Origin: Arthonia radiata
Lineage: Eukaryota > Ascomycota > Arthoniomycetes > Arthoniales > Arthoniaceae
DNA: 64,000 bases
Direction: 5' to 3'
NCBI GenBank assembly: GCA_002989075.1
Contig: PSQN01000015.1
Coordinates: 434,001 to 498,000 of the forward strand
Under the pieces are notes generated by a model. It had not been told where the DNA came from, did no database searches, and saw only the letters and a program-made list of their open reading frames with translations. This document shows, in pieces, positions 34,754 through 45,566 of the stretch. The position numbers and the translations under genes are program-made. How positions within the stretch are numbered: position 1 is the stretch's first letter; each line of letters begins with the position of its first letter.

Positions 34754-35486
34754 TCACATCGCTCCCACCGATTCCGACAGCCAATGTGTTGCTCCTGCTG
34801 GCGTCATATTTGAGTGGATCTTAACACCGTCGACTTTCGCAATCTCTTCCCATCCATCCTTGGCCCAGGTCTGGCAATTATACGCACCGGTCTCGTCCTT
34901 GTTGTTAATTACAACTTTGTCTCGCAACGTCTCGTCCATCTTCGCAAGAACAGTATCATGGTCTTTGACGTTACCAATCTCAATTTCCATTCTCTTCGAG
35001 CCGGACTTCATGAGGTCGACTAATAGTGAGGTTGTCAGTGCGGTCTGCAATGAATGTGCTTGTAGATCTTGCCACGCCCTCTGAAATGCAAATTGTGACA
35101 TCCAAACTCAGGAAGACATCAAGCGACAGGCAAGGAGTCAACATAGAGCAACATGAACGCACCGTTCTCTCGACCCTTGTAATAGAAGCCACCCGGCATA
35201 CCACGGAGCTGGAAGGCGACGCCCTCTTGTTTGCCGGCAGTAACACTCTTTTGAATGAAGAATGCCCAGTGAAACGGCTTCTTCTGACCGCTCTTCTCGC
35301 CGGCTTCGTAAGTGCCGCGGTTGTATGCGATGAGTAGAAGAGAATGTTCTCTTTCTACCACTGCCTTGAAACCGAGTGTGTCAACGTAGCGCGACCAACA
35401 TGAGCGCGTATTATCCAGCGGGAGCGACTTGCATGCTTACCTTGAACTTTTCTTTCGCTGCTGACGGCTTGTATTCTGTTGGTTTA
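34754..35486 (-). CDS. DUF6914-like fungal protein, 5' end unresolved
   Basis: Two clear exons: up to 35361, ending at 35163, and 35067-34754, joined by a 95-nt intron (35068-35162, donor GTGCGT, acceptor GGCAAG). This acceptor keeps the frame; the nearer CAG would not. Key stretches are LLLIAYNRGTYEAGE, KKPFHWAFFI, FQLRGMPGGFYYKG, KSGSKRMEIEIGNV and YNCQTWAKDGWEEI. This YHWA...IG-V...NCQTW pattern is a widespread fungal family of unknown function (DUF6914 as I recall it). An upstream exon (35486 to about 35440, ...AAKEKFK) likely precedes it across an intron, but I could not place the ATG. Confidence 0.6.
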
Positions 35487-36801
35487 CTACAATCAAGGAT
35501 GGTCAGCTCAAGACTATGAAAGCGGACGATGCGATATCCCTGAGCGGGGCATTGAGGACTGGCGCCGGCTCGAGCGCATGGCTGTCAAGGATATCGACGC
35601 GACAAGTTCTGTACCTACCATCCAAAAAGGTCCGGGAATTTCTTTTGGTTCTCTGATCCCATCTTGAACGCTGTTGATGCCAAGGTATTTGACTGTCGGT
35701 AAGGCGTGTATTCTACTTAGAAGATGCACGAGGTCGTTCAGAAAGCTGTCAAGAAAGGCCTCGATACGCGAATAATTGTGCAGATTGAGAAGGCTTGCAC
35801 AAGCAAGAGCAAGCATGATATATGGCACTTTCCATCGAACACGTTGCGAATACCCCAAGCGAGGCTACGCTGGCATACACGTTGAAGTTCGCAGCCTCGT
35901 CATGGAGTCAGCGCTTTCATTTGGCCGACATACCGCAGAGAGGTAAGAGCTCTTCTTCGTAGATGCTTGCAGGCATCGCAGAAGTCGATGAAACCAACGG
36001 CAGAGGGACACATGGAGGACAGCGAAGCGGAACTTCGAGGAAAGCCACAGACTAACAACAACAACCACAAAATGAACACGATCAAGCGGCAAGTGCGGAC
36101 GAAAACGGTGGCGATTAGCAGCTAATCCACCTCGTATAGTTACGAGATCTCGCTTACTAAACCCACCGAAAAGTAGACGCTTGCCAGTATCGAGACACCG
36201 GTCATTGACAGTTTTGGCAATGGGTTAAACCGACCAGGCTCTGTCGGCGCACTTTTTCAATTGGATGAGAAATTCACGAAGATTGGTCCAGCTGGTCAAG
36301 CCAGATATCTGACGATGCGCCAAATGTCACCCGGATATCTGACTCATCATCCAACCTAATCCGGTCCGGATGATCTTCAAACAAAGCTACAAGAAAAAGC
36401 GGCTACGTTGTCTCATATGATACGGCTACGTTCTCTTTTCTAATACGGGAATCACGTAACACACCATCGCAACCCAGAATACTGTGATTATGCTCGGACA
36501 AGGACAAACGGGTGATACCTGTTATGTACAGCAAGGATTCCAAATTCACTAGCGGAGTATTTGGTTTTAGGCTTTCCATCCCTGCACAAGGCGGGGTGCA
36601 CATTGGTCTGGTGGAGGACGGCGTAAATCCTCCGTCGTCTTTGACTGCGTTCTTGTGCTGCCGCGCTCTCGCTCAGCTTCCGCCAGGGCACGAAATCCAG
36701 AGCAATCTCTGTGCCACTCCAAAAGGTAGAAATTTAATGGACCAGGGAGGGTTTATTACTGACGGAGAGGGCAGTCTGGTCGCTGGCAAGGTGTGAGTCT
36801 A
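35487..36801. other. Intergenic, 1.3 kb
   Basis: Probably includes the first exon and promoter of the DUF6914-like gene. A 114-codon minus-strand frame at 35514-35858 looks partly protein-like (EAFLDSFLNDLVHLLSRI) but cannot be assigned. Confidence 0.35.
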
Positions 36802-37713
36802 CTATATACGATACTCAATCATCTCGTCATCGGCCATCTTTGCGCGCAGATACTGCTCTCGCGTGGTTTTGTCGCCCGCCATAGTTTGCTTCACGATCTC
36901 CAGCCACCAAGGCTTGGTCCGCGCGTCAAACAGCGCCTTCCTAAATTCCCACCACTCCGGCACAAAGCTCGCCATCTCCACATCGAGCAGGCCCGTGATC
37001 CCACCCGTCTTCTCGTCCACGAGAACGTGCTCCCAAGACCAGTCGCAGTGCGCGAAGACAACCCTGCAGTGATCGGGAAGCGCGCTTCGCCAGTCGTGCA
37101 TTTTGTGTGGCCAAAACTGCTCGACGACCTCCTTGTCGACCAGGGAAATGAGATAGTCGTGAAAAGCGTGCACGGACGCGAATGACTGGATGGGCTCCCG
37201 CATGCTGAACCGGTGGTCCCAGAGCTTGCCTCCGGAGCAGGAGCCGATTCTCTCAGAAGCCTGCGAACCGAGGCCGTGCAACTGCGTGATGTAGCCTCGA
37301 AACTCCTCGAGAAACCGTGCTTGCGCACCCGGGTGCTTTGCCAAGGATTTCCAGACCGTCTCGTCTAATTGCACGCCCTCCAATTTTGTGATCTCAAAAG
37401 AACCCTCCGCTTGGTCGGCGATCGGGACTTTTCTTGTGCTGACGACTTCGGGGATGGGAAAGTCAGGAAGATTTGCTGCGATGAACTCCAAGTTCTCAAT
37501 CTCCCTCCGCAGTCGGAATGCTTGACCTCGTTTTATGACTGTACCGTGCTTGCCAGGGAAGACTCGGCCATTGGCATGATGGCCATTTAGTAAGCCGCTG
37601 GTCAAGGTCGGTGACATTGCGAAGCTCGTAACGTGGGCAGTCGAAAGGACGTTTGGCCATAAAGCCCTTAGAAGTTGATTATTGGGGCCTGTGAGAAGAT
37701 TCCCACAGGCCAC
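36802..37713 (-). CDS. APH-fold protein (aminoglycoside/choline kinase-like), divergent
   Basis: Intronless, 303 residues from ATG 37713; an internal Met at residue 33 (MSPTLTSGLLNG) is an alternative start. The C-terminal half has the APH catalytic-loop region VVFAHCDWSWEHVLVD followed by GGITGLLDVEMASFVPEWWEF, which corresponds to the HGDL-N and the metal-binding D of the family. The N-lobe has GTVIKRGQAFRLRREIENLEF. Fungal APH-like proteins of this group are abundant and mostly uncharacterised small-molecule kinases. The Asn normally at position 8 of the loop is His and the Gly is Cys, so kinase activity is uncertain. Confidence 0.85.
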   Translation of the reverse strand: MACGNLLTGPNNQLLRALWPNVLSTAHVTSFAMSPTLTSGLLNGHHANGRVFPGKHGTVIKRGQAFRLRREIENLEFIAANLPDFPIPEVVSTRKVPIADQAEGSFEITKLEGVQLDETVWKSLAKHPGAQARFLEEFRGYITQLHGLGSQASERIGSCSGGKLWDHRFSMREPIQSFASVHAFHDYLISLVDKEVVEQFWPHKMHDWRSALPDHCRVVFAHCDWSWEHVLVDEKTGGITGLLDVEMASFVPEWWEFRKALFDARTKPWWLEIVKQTMAGDKTTREQYLRAKMADDEMIEYRI

Positions 37714-38636
37714 CTATCTTTGATTTTCATGTGTTGAAAGACGGGTCGGCCGCGGGCGGCATTCGATGTTCGTTGGAGCCTGGTTTCTCAGGCCAACGCA
37801 TTCTTCTCCCGCTAGGCTGCGTGGCTGCCAAGCCAGACGGGCGAAGTTCGCGCAGATGCGGATGGTTTGCTTACTGCTCGTCAGGTTGAGTCCCTTCACC
37901 TTGCGAGCGCTTCTGCACGTATCCTACTGCGCAGCACCTGTATTGCTAAGCTTTCACTCGATAGCGTCCTCAGGCAGCTCCGACCGCCCCTCGGCTAACC
38001 TCACAGTGCCAGACCACCGGCGGATGGAAATATCAAACGCCGTTTTCGCGCGAACAATTAGCTCGTGCTCGCATAGTGTAGGCACCGTTGAGTTTTGAGC
38101 TGCGCAAGAAATGTATCAGTACTCGCGGATCACTGGCGTGATCGACTTTGGAGTCGACTGAAAGGTCAAAGCAGCTTCAGTGTGGCAACAGATTCAAGTG
38201 GGAAGCACACTGTGGCTTTTCAAACGTCTCCGTCACTCGATCAAGCGTGAAAATGACTATTATATTGCCTTTCTGATGCGACGTTGGCGAGACGTTTCCG
38301 TTGCGGTATGGCGAGTCAGCGAGCAAATACTTGTTGATCCAGCTATCTTGGACTGGTATGCAAGCTTTTGCTACGATATTTAGGGATGAAAGCAGGTACC
38401 AATGCCACGCCTCGAAGAATTTCAAGGATGCCGAGAGGACGCGGTATCTAAAGCGTATCTGTTTATGGAACCCATTGCGGAATACGCCACTGTGACCTCA
38501 GGTCATAGATGACATACGACGGAGCTGTGGTAGAGCGCGCCATCATCGTGGCGCCATTCTTGACAAATGGCGGACACCGCGCGCGTTACAGAAGTCCTCG
38601 GCAAGCAGGGCTCCCTGGCCAGACAGCGCAATATGC
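37714..38636. other. Intergenic
   Basis: 5' flank of the APH-like gene; short frames only, nothing recognised. Confidence 0.35.
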
Positions 38637-39108
38637 CTAGTCGTCGCTGACCGTGCCATCGTGATTAAGCCACTTGGTCCCTCCCATCGGCTCATCTGAT
38701 TCTGAGCTGTTCAGTTCCTCGAGTTCGATTGTGATCCTATTTCTGTTGGGCCCCCCAAGATGCAAGTAGCTCTTACTGTTTCAGGAATCATCAGCACGTT
38801 AAGCGCAGGGTGAAGCGAGAGCACACCGGCGGATGCAGGACTCACTGGAATGTGACCTGGAGTCGCAGGTTGGCTGGGTGGCTGGTCAGCGCGTTAAAAA
38901 ATATGTGGTTGTCATCGTTGTGAAATGCTTCGTCCACCTTCATCGCAAACCATTGCTTTCTTTCTTCTGTCGACCCTCGGGCCGGGGCCTGGGCCGCCGC
39001 ACTGAAATTATGGCTCCAAACAAGGTAATGAATTATAATGTGGATCGTGTACGTTCGCCCGCCGTAAATGTATTGATGGTCCAATCTATGCTCACCAAGG
39101 TGGTTCAT
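38637..39108 (-). CDS. Hypothetical protein, three-exon model
   Basis: Model: exons 39108-39096, 38975-38846, 38775-38637 with introns of 120 and 70 nt; 93 residues, phases close. The two downstream exons look strongly coding: STEERKQWFAMKVDEAF, NDDNHIFFNALTSHPANLRL and, across intron 2, HKSYLHLGGPNRNRITIELE with an acidic tail ESDEPMGG. The second intron has donor GTGAGT and a branch-like TGCTGAT. The first exon (MNHLG) is the least certain part; the open frame also runs through intron 1. No family recognised. Confidence 0.5.
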
Positions 39109-40071
39109 GTTGACCAAGCACTTCCAGGTTGAGTGAAAATGGGTACAACTAGATCAAGGATTGTGTTTTTGGATGAGAAAGAGTTTCTGAAGAATGAAGC
39201 GACTTTATATTTGATATTGCCAACGAGCACTATGTCAAATTGACTCGACCTTTATAGGTCGTAGAAGAAGAGACCATCTTACTTCTGGGGACTGTTCACT
39301 TTCGAATTCTGGCTTCACAAACCAAGGTGCCACGTCAGGCCAGTCAAATCAGGTTTGGCTTCCATGGAGTACCTTGGAGGAATCAGCGCAGTTTCAAGGA
39401 GGCTCTGACTTGGTTGAGCCTAGGTATATTGCTGTATTGGGTAAGATACTAGTCAGATGGACTTGCCTTGATTCAAGGCCCTTATGGCAAGGAACGTTTT
39501 TGAGGAGACCTGACATGACTGCCTTGCCTTGGATTGAGCTTTGGTGTGAAATGCCTTGCCTCGAACGGAATCTTGTCCCATCCCAGCTGCAATATAGCTT
39601 AGGTCAGTATCACATCACCTGTAGTCAAAGCGCAGTCGGCTTGGGAAGTCCTAATCGCTCGAATCTCGGGTATTATGATCTTCCAGTTGCAATTGGGGTC
39701 ACGGACCATCTGTTGGTTTTCACCTGTAGGAGGATCCCAACCGGCAGAGGATCGCTAAAGGATTCATGGTTGAGGCCGGATTAAATATACCCGGGCGGAT
39801 TGGCCCCACCCAGCCTGCCAAATCACGCGTGTTACATATCTGGCGAACATCCGGACATCTAGCTAGATCAGATGGATCAGTCGACGCGGAGTCCTCATCC
39901 GATCAGGTCAATCTGGAGGCTTTTGCTGTGAGCGGTAGTCAAGCAAGAGTACTGAGGCAGTATAGAGGAAGACGGCGTAGGTGGAGGTCCGCTAGCAAAC
40001 TCGCGACCGGTTTTGAACACCACTTGCAACGATGATGATCTGCAGGTGATTTGCAAGCATCTGGCAGCGCT
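39109..40071. other. Intergenic
   Basis: Plus-strand frames of 136 and 89 codons (39374-40035) have no motif. Nothing else seen. Confidence 0.35.
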
Positions 40072-40907
40072 CTAAGGTGGGAATGATAGATGCCGTCCAT
40101 ACTGGACTAGTCCGAGCTGCCCAGCAATGAAGGAGCCAGCGGTATAGGCACCACAACTTTCAGCAAGCTCGCACAAACCACTCGACCGCATGTGTTTGAT
40201 CGCTTCTCCATACCGGGGCGCGTTAGGGTTCAGATGTGACTCCCAGACGCTTCGAGACACAGTGGATGGCAGCACCAGAAGTATGCCGAGACCATCCAGG
40301 TCGCTGGTGAGCCTGTGAAAGAGCGCGCCTGACCTAGCCCAGTATCTTACATTATCAGCCACTTTTTCTGGAAACTCCTCAACATTCCCGGCCACAAAGT
40401 TCCCAAACGAGCCAGGCTTGATACCCAAATTTTCTCTTTCATACCGTTCTTCCAGTAGGTGGAAAGTGAAGAACTGGATTCGTCGTACGATATCGTCCAG
40501 ATAAGATGGTTCTCGGATTTTCAAAAGTACCTGCAGATTCGAATAGGCCTCTGCTGGCACGAGGGATGTGCGTGACAGTACAGTGTTGACGTCTCCCTGT
40601 GCGAGCTGTCCTAAGGTGTTGGCCGCGGATTCAGACAATCCGATCCTGAAGTCAGCATCGAATATTGGCTTGAGACGGTCTCGAGGACTATGTGTCTAAT
40701 CTGTGAACAGTTTCCTGACGGTGTTGGATGCTTCTGGCCAAGCGGACGATCTGAGAAAGTCTTGGAACTGCAGCAGCGGCACCCTCAGCTAATCGATCGC
40801 AAAAACGCGAAGGTTTGGAGAAGCGCTACCTCAGGCTCCTGAGCAAGGTCGTTGAATGATTTTGCCGCGAGACGTTGCTGAAGCTCGCGGCTTGGAGCCG
40901 CGCCCAT
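40072..40907 (-). CDS. Hypothetical protein, three-exon model
   Basis: Model: exons 40907-40830, 40788-40720, 40668-40072 with introns of 41 and 51 nt; 247 residues, all joints in phase 0. Start MGAAPSRELQQRLAAKSFND. Exon 2 encodes VPLLQFQDFLRSSAWPEASN and exon 3 a mostly helical region (NLQVLLKIREPSYLDDIVRR, HLLEERYERENLG). Exons 2 and 3 are in the same frame with one TAG between them (40698-40696). A 51-nt intron with donor GTCAGG removes it, but the alternative is a nonsense mutation. Family not recognised. It lies just downstream of the SesB-like gene, on the same strand. Confidence 0.5.
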
Positions 40908-41151
40908 TGCGGCGAGCTTGGGGTTCTTGCCTTACTCATAAACAATCGGCCACGTGCTTCGTTTTCCGATCCCGTCAAACTTTATTAGGAAACTGGCCGC
41001 GTCCTCTGTGTGCGTCCGGGGATTGATGAACCGAACGACGTCTCAGTGCACGTGACAGCTGCCGCTAGGCTAGATTGGTGGGCGTTTCGCTCCCGCGCTT
41101 CTTTCTCGAGTTGATTCCCTGAGCCTTCCCAACTCGCCTTCGACCCACGCT

Positions 41152-42511
41152 TCAGGCTTCAGGCTTTGCATGCGATCGAATTGCAATTGTCATATGTCTG
41201 GGATGAAAACGTGCAGCCCACGACGGTCGGAGACTAGGGGGCACACCGAGGTGTGGAATATGAAATTTCGTCTTGAACGGGACCGAAAGAGCTCCCTCAG
41301 CGCCGCTGAACATTTGCCCCTGCTTATTCCAGTGTTGCGTGGTGAGTCCCGGCGACTCGCCTACCCAATCTCGCAATACTTCAATCAGGGCGACGTAAGC
41401 AGTGTCCCTCCGTGAAGTAAACTTGATCATGTTGACATGATCTTTCCGGACGCGAATCACTCGCGAGGGCTTACCTCCAAGGACTGTTGGAGATGGTTCC
41501 GGGACAATCTAGCATCATTAGCCACTGATCACGCCGGCTTATGTTGCGCTCACCATGTATTTGCCACCTGCAATGCTCATTGGCACTGTTTCGGACACAA
41601 GGACGGATTGGAACGCGTCGCTGATCTGGCCATATCGACTACACTGCTCTTGTAGATATTCTGAGTTCTTTTGTAGATGTGACATGAGGTTGTTGTTCTT
41701 GTTCGTGAAGAGAGCCCCAGTAGCAGCAGCAAACTTTGCAATGTGAGCTAGGTCGCTACCTTGGTGCGGAGTCCCTATAAACATGGTGCCATATGTTGAG
41801 TGACGGATCGATCCGTACGCCACGTGTTCTCCGCTCCGAATAAGAGATGCGTATATCAAAGCCTACATCAGTCAGCAAGTGCATTAAACAATGAGTCTGC
41901 AAGACTTACACTTTTCAGCACGATGCCACCTAAGCTATGAGCGACGAATAGGATTGGCCGCTTGAATGTCTATATCGATGTAAGTTGATAGCTGTTGCTG
42001 AGACCAGGTAGTACGTTACCTGTGTCGTTTGTCTCTGTTGCGTTAGCAGCTCAAGTAGAGCATCTGCATGCTCGTATAGATACTGGCTGCTTCTGGCAGA
42101 CGCAGTCAGAACTCGTGCGGTATAGCCGAAGCTCATGATTCGCGCATTTGGAATATCGCGAGGAAGAAGATCCCGTGGCCAGTATATGCCATCGACAGTC
42201 CATGTCTCTGCTACATCTCCCATGAGTCCGTGTATGAAGACGATACTACCTTGAGTAAGCTACGGTGACCTACGAGCATACTTGCTTGCTTACTCTACCA
42301 CCGCGTCTGACGGATTGACGACAATCCTGAGCTCATAGCCTAATATAGAGGCTGCGCTTGGTCTTTTGCGTAAGCTGTGCCTTGCAGAATTCGAGGATGC
42401 CGATCTTGAAAGTCCAGAGTCTCTACAGTGTTGCGAGCCTGAGAGATTGCTGCCTGCACGAGCTCGCTTTGTCAAGCCGCTGGTTTCGTCAACATGCTTC
42501 GGCATCAACAT
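41152..42511 (-). CDS. SesB-like alpha/beta hydrolase (fungal NLR effector-type domain), stand-alone
   Basis: Model: exons 42511-42299, 42259-42020, 41969-41910, 41862-41554, 41508-41152; introns 39, 50, 47 and 45 nt; 392 residues, all phase 0. The lipase-like fold is clear: IVFIHGLMGDVAETWTVDG (oxyanion-hole HG at 81-82), WPRDLLPRDIPNARIMSFGY, RPILFVAHSLGGIVLKSALI with nucleophile Ser163, GTMFIGTPHQGSD and the catalytic His298 in RKDHVNMIKF. This domain is the N-terminal effector of many fungal NB-ARC/NLR proteins and of HET-S-linked SesB. Here it ends about 90 residues after the His without NB-ARC or repeats. The 71-residue N-terminus is basic and Ser-rich. The 39-nt first intron is the least certain joint. 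Confidence 0.75.
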
Positions 42512-43510
42512 CCTTGGTTTCTGGGGGACCTTTGAGAGCCTATTGGAAGAGCTAGGGGGAAATCAGGCTAAGCGTCGCGTAATAGCCCGCGTCTAGTACG
42601 TGCGCTTTGAGCACCATAGTACAACGCATACGAGAGCTGAGCTGCACAAATACAAGTACGGATTGTGAAGTTGACAGAATGCTCACGGCAAGTCTGTCCT
42701 TGTATTGCAGCGAGCCCTTAATCAGCAGTTTTTTCCATTCCGTAACTCGGGCAGTAATTTGATATGATTAGACGTTGGCTTAAGCTCATTCAAAATCTGC
42801 TCGTTACGATGAAGACCTCAGCACCGAATGAAAAGAGTCGCGTGTATGAGAAAGACAGGCGAGGATCTGGTCCGAAAGCAATTGTTGGTGAAGCTTCTGA
42901 AGCTGATGCATCTTTTGATGGCGTTTGAAGCATGCATATGCTGGCCGTCTTGCAGAGTCAAAACGGTACAAATCCACGAGGCCCGCCATCGCTCGCAGCG
43001 AGATTGAAGTCGGAAACACCCTGGCTGCTCGATCAGAAGAGCTCAGAGCGGCATCTTCTTCGGCGAAATAAATGCCAGTCGTGAACACAGTACGAATCGA
43101 TGCAGTATGTCCTCTGGGAGCGTGACAGCAACAGGGGCACCATCGTTCCAACCAGAAAGTCACCGAAAGCGTCCGGTACAAGAATAGCATCGTATGGCTG
43201 GTGCTTCGTACCGCCCACCTACGTATTTTCATGCATATCTTTGCGTACGTGTCGAGTGCTGACAATGTTCACGAAATAGAAAAGCAATGGGCTTTCATGT
43301 TCGTGAGTCCAGCGAAAGGCTGGGCCCCGAGCGGCAGGCGCTAGTTGGAGGCGCTAGCGCTCATCCAGCCAAGCACGCAGGCTGACAGAGCACGTGACCG
43401 CTGCCGCCTAGCCAAGCCTTCTGTGCACGGGCTTGTGCACGGGCCACCTCACGGCTATATATTCTCGCTCGCCCGCCAGCTTCTTCGTCTTCTTTTTCCT
43501 TCCTTCCTCA
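42512..43510. other. Intergenic between SesB-like gene and U6
   Basis: A minus-strand frame of 153 codons (42804-43265) and an overlapping 61-codon frame (QPYDAILVPDAFGDFLVG) hint at a small spliced gene, but I cannot join them convincingly. Confidence 0.3.
43455..43462 (+). promoter_or_regulatory. TATA element of U6 snRNA gene
   Basis: CTATATAT about 50 bp upstream of the U6 5' end, followed by a pyrimidine-rich stretch. A TATA box upstream of U6 is expected for RNA polymerase III type-3-like promoters. Confidence 0.5.
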
Positions 43511-43663
43511 GATGCTTCGGCATCATACGGTCAATTTGAAACGATACAGAGAAGATTAGCATGGCCCCTGCAGTGCGTTTCCACCCTCCACAAACCTGAA
43601 GTGCCTTACTGACTTTCAATCAGCTAAGGATGACACGCTATACAAAGAGACGCTAAACCGTTT
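43511..43663 (+). ncRNA. U6: U6 spliceosomal snRNA gene interrupted by an intron
   Basis: The 5' stem-loop is perfect (GATGC-TTCG-GCATC, 43511-43524). Next come the conserved core AACGATACAGAGAAGATTAG with the ACAGAGA box (43546-43552), the AGC triad (43558-43560) and GCATGGCCCCTGCA. Homology then breaks at 43573 with GTGCGT and resumes after CAATCAG (43623) with CTAAGGATGACACGC, the U6 internal stem-loop. The 51-nt insert (43573-43623) has a branch-like TACTGAC 10 nt before its AG. Removing it gives CCCCTGCA/CTAAGGATGACACG, the expected U6 sequence, and a mature RNA of about 100 nt. A run of ten T (43661-43670) ends it. U6 is the catalytic snRNA; mRNA-type introns in U6 are known from S. pombe and some other fungi. 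Confidence 0.9.
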
Positions 43664-43670
43664 TTTTTTT
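43661..43670 (+). terminator. RNA polymerase III terminator (T10)
   Basis: Ten consecutive T residues directly after the U6 3' end (CTAAACCG), the standard Pol III stop signal. Confidence 0.85.
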
Positions 43671-45566
43671 CTTTGCGACGCTGGCTTCGAGCTGGCTTGT
43701 GAGGAAGAAATGACAACACTTTGACTTCGACCGTGTCGGATATGCGTTGTGCGATTGTTGATTGGACTTAGCTAGTGAACGCAGCCGTGAGAGTTTGTTT
43801 TGATGGAGAAGCTTTCTGTTGGTGGATTTCTCGCCACGCAGGGATGGATGTTAACGGGCTGTTTCGCAGACGCAATACGTCTACAAGCACCAAGATAGAA
43901 TGGGTTGCTCTGCTACCGGACTGTTCCATGCATGACCTTTATATGACCTTTACATGCCAGATGTTGTGGAAGCGGCGTGGGTTGACGCCACATGTGGGAA
44001 TTTTTTGTATGCGGACAAGCACAGCTCCACTCAATCTCGCGCTCCACCCAACCTTGCGCTCCACCCAATCTCGCGCCTCACCCAATCTATCGCCTTGCCA
44101 AACGCATTACTCAACTTTCCATCTAATTTCCATCGCACTGACCCTCTCTGGAATGCGAGCGTAGCAAATCATGTGCTTGCATTACGTCGATCAGCTTCGT
44201 CCTTTTTGAAGAAGAAGAGAAGCTTGCACCGAGTCGACACGTCTGCAATTCGTGCGCATCTGTCCGTTAAGTTGTTGACTTTCCTATATAAGGCATTGCG
44301 TAGCCCGTGCTGAATTCTGATGTGGCGTCTGGGATGGGGCCAGTTGGGGCGTCGTCGTTAGTGTCCTCCCGGATTACTCAACTCCAGCTAAACGGGTAGC
44401 AGGTACTGCCAGTAAGCAGCTGAGGTTCTGAACCGTCATCATCACTGGTGACACGTCATCGACTACTTCGCACTTTCGCGATATTTTCGTTTGGAGCGGC
44501 CGTGGGAAGGGTCCTGCGATGTGTCATGTGCGGAACTGGGCCGCAGAGGAGCGTCAACACAACCTCTCACAAAGACACTGAATTAGCATGACGGTAAGGC
44601 TGCCCGAGGGTTATAGGCTATATGCTCGGAATGGTCTACTTTGATGGAACCACAGTTTGCGAGTGACAACGAGATGCAGCAAATACGGATCAGTACCTGG
44701 CCCACGTCATGAGTAGGTCAAGGTGATCACCGTTCTACGTATTGAGTTTCAGGTAGCGGGTTGCAAAGGGCCAAAAGAACTCCTAACAAGTCTCGTGGAA
44801 TCCGCCTCGTGAAAGCAATTACTAACAGAGATACTTGGCCGCATCGTATTCTTCGCGCCCGCAACGTCGCTCACACACGCTCTGCTACCTACACCTTCCT
44901 GATCAGTCATCAACCAGAGGGCGGCCGCCAGCAGAATCTGCCTTTCAGAAAACTAGACGAATCAACAACATGCGCTTACAGGTTGACCCGCAGCTGGGAG
45001 TTAATAAAGCTACCACGCCCCAATCCTGGGGCCGACACCCCTTCGGCACCGCAAGAGTCTGCTGCTCCCCGACTCCTGCGGTCACCTAGGTCTCTCTTCC
45101 ACAAGGTAACCTCTTCTCTCGGGGGGACCTTCTCCCATGTTCGCACTTAGCCTACGTTTCAGAAGAGAGCTGTCCTTCCCGGCCAAGGGGCGACTGTCTC
45201 TCGTTGATGGGCAAAGATTACAAATTCTAAAGCTGCACCTTGTGTACAGATATATCTGTTATGAAAAGTTGTGTAGGGTGTGGGTCATGATAAATTCCCC
45301 TCGCAAACTCTTACGTGTGCTCCTATACCCTCAAACAAGTCAAGCTTCGTCCGCTTGCAGCTATTCGTAGGCTCGATATTCGTTTAAGGCGTTGCAACGA
45401 TACGGAACATTGCTGTGTGCACGGATATCATCCGACGCGGCAAGATGGCTCTATCAATGTTTGAGTTGCAAGGTGGCCCTGGTGAAATGGCCTCCTTGTA
45501 TTTCACACGCGGAACGCACTCTTCTTCTGACAGTGTTTCCAAAAACGCACGATATTCAGCGAGACT
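43671..45566. other. Gene-poor region, 1.9 kb
   Basis: Frames of 119-129 codons on the plus strand (43775-44313, 44761-45150) lack motifs. Contains a 17-bp tandem repeat and the promoter of the alpha-glucosidase gene. Confidence 0.35.
44024..44091. repeat. 17-bp tandem repeat, four units
   Basis: Units start at 44024, 44041, 44058 and 44075 with consensus GCTCCACCCAATCTCGC. Confidence 0.85.

Noticed and set aside
34980-35246. Apparent frameshift in the DUF6914-like gene
   Set aside because: Using the nearest acceptor (TTTCAG) leads to a stop, but an acceptor 13 nt further (GGCAAG) gives a full in-frame protein, so the gene need not be broken.
43775-44313. Protein gene just after U6
   Set aside because: The overlapping frames owe part of their length to the 17-bp tandem repeat and have no motif.
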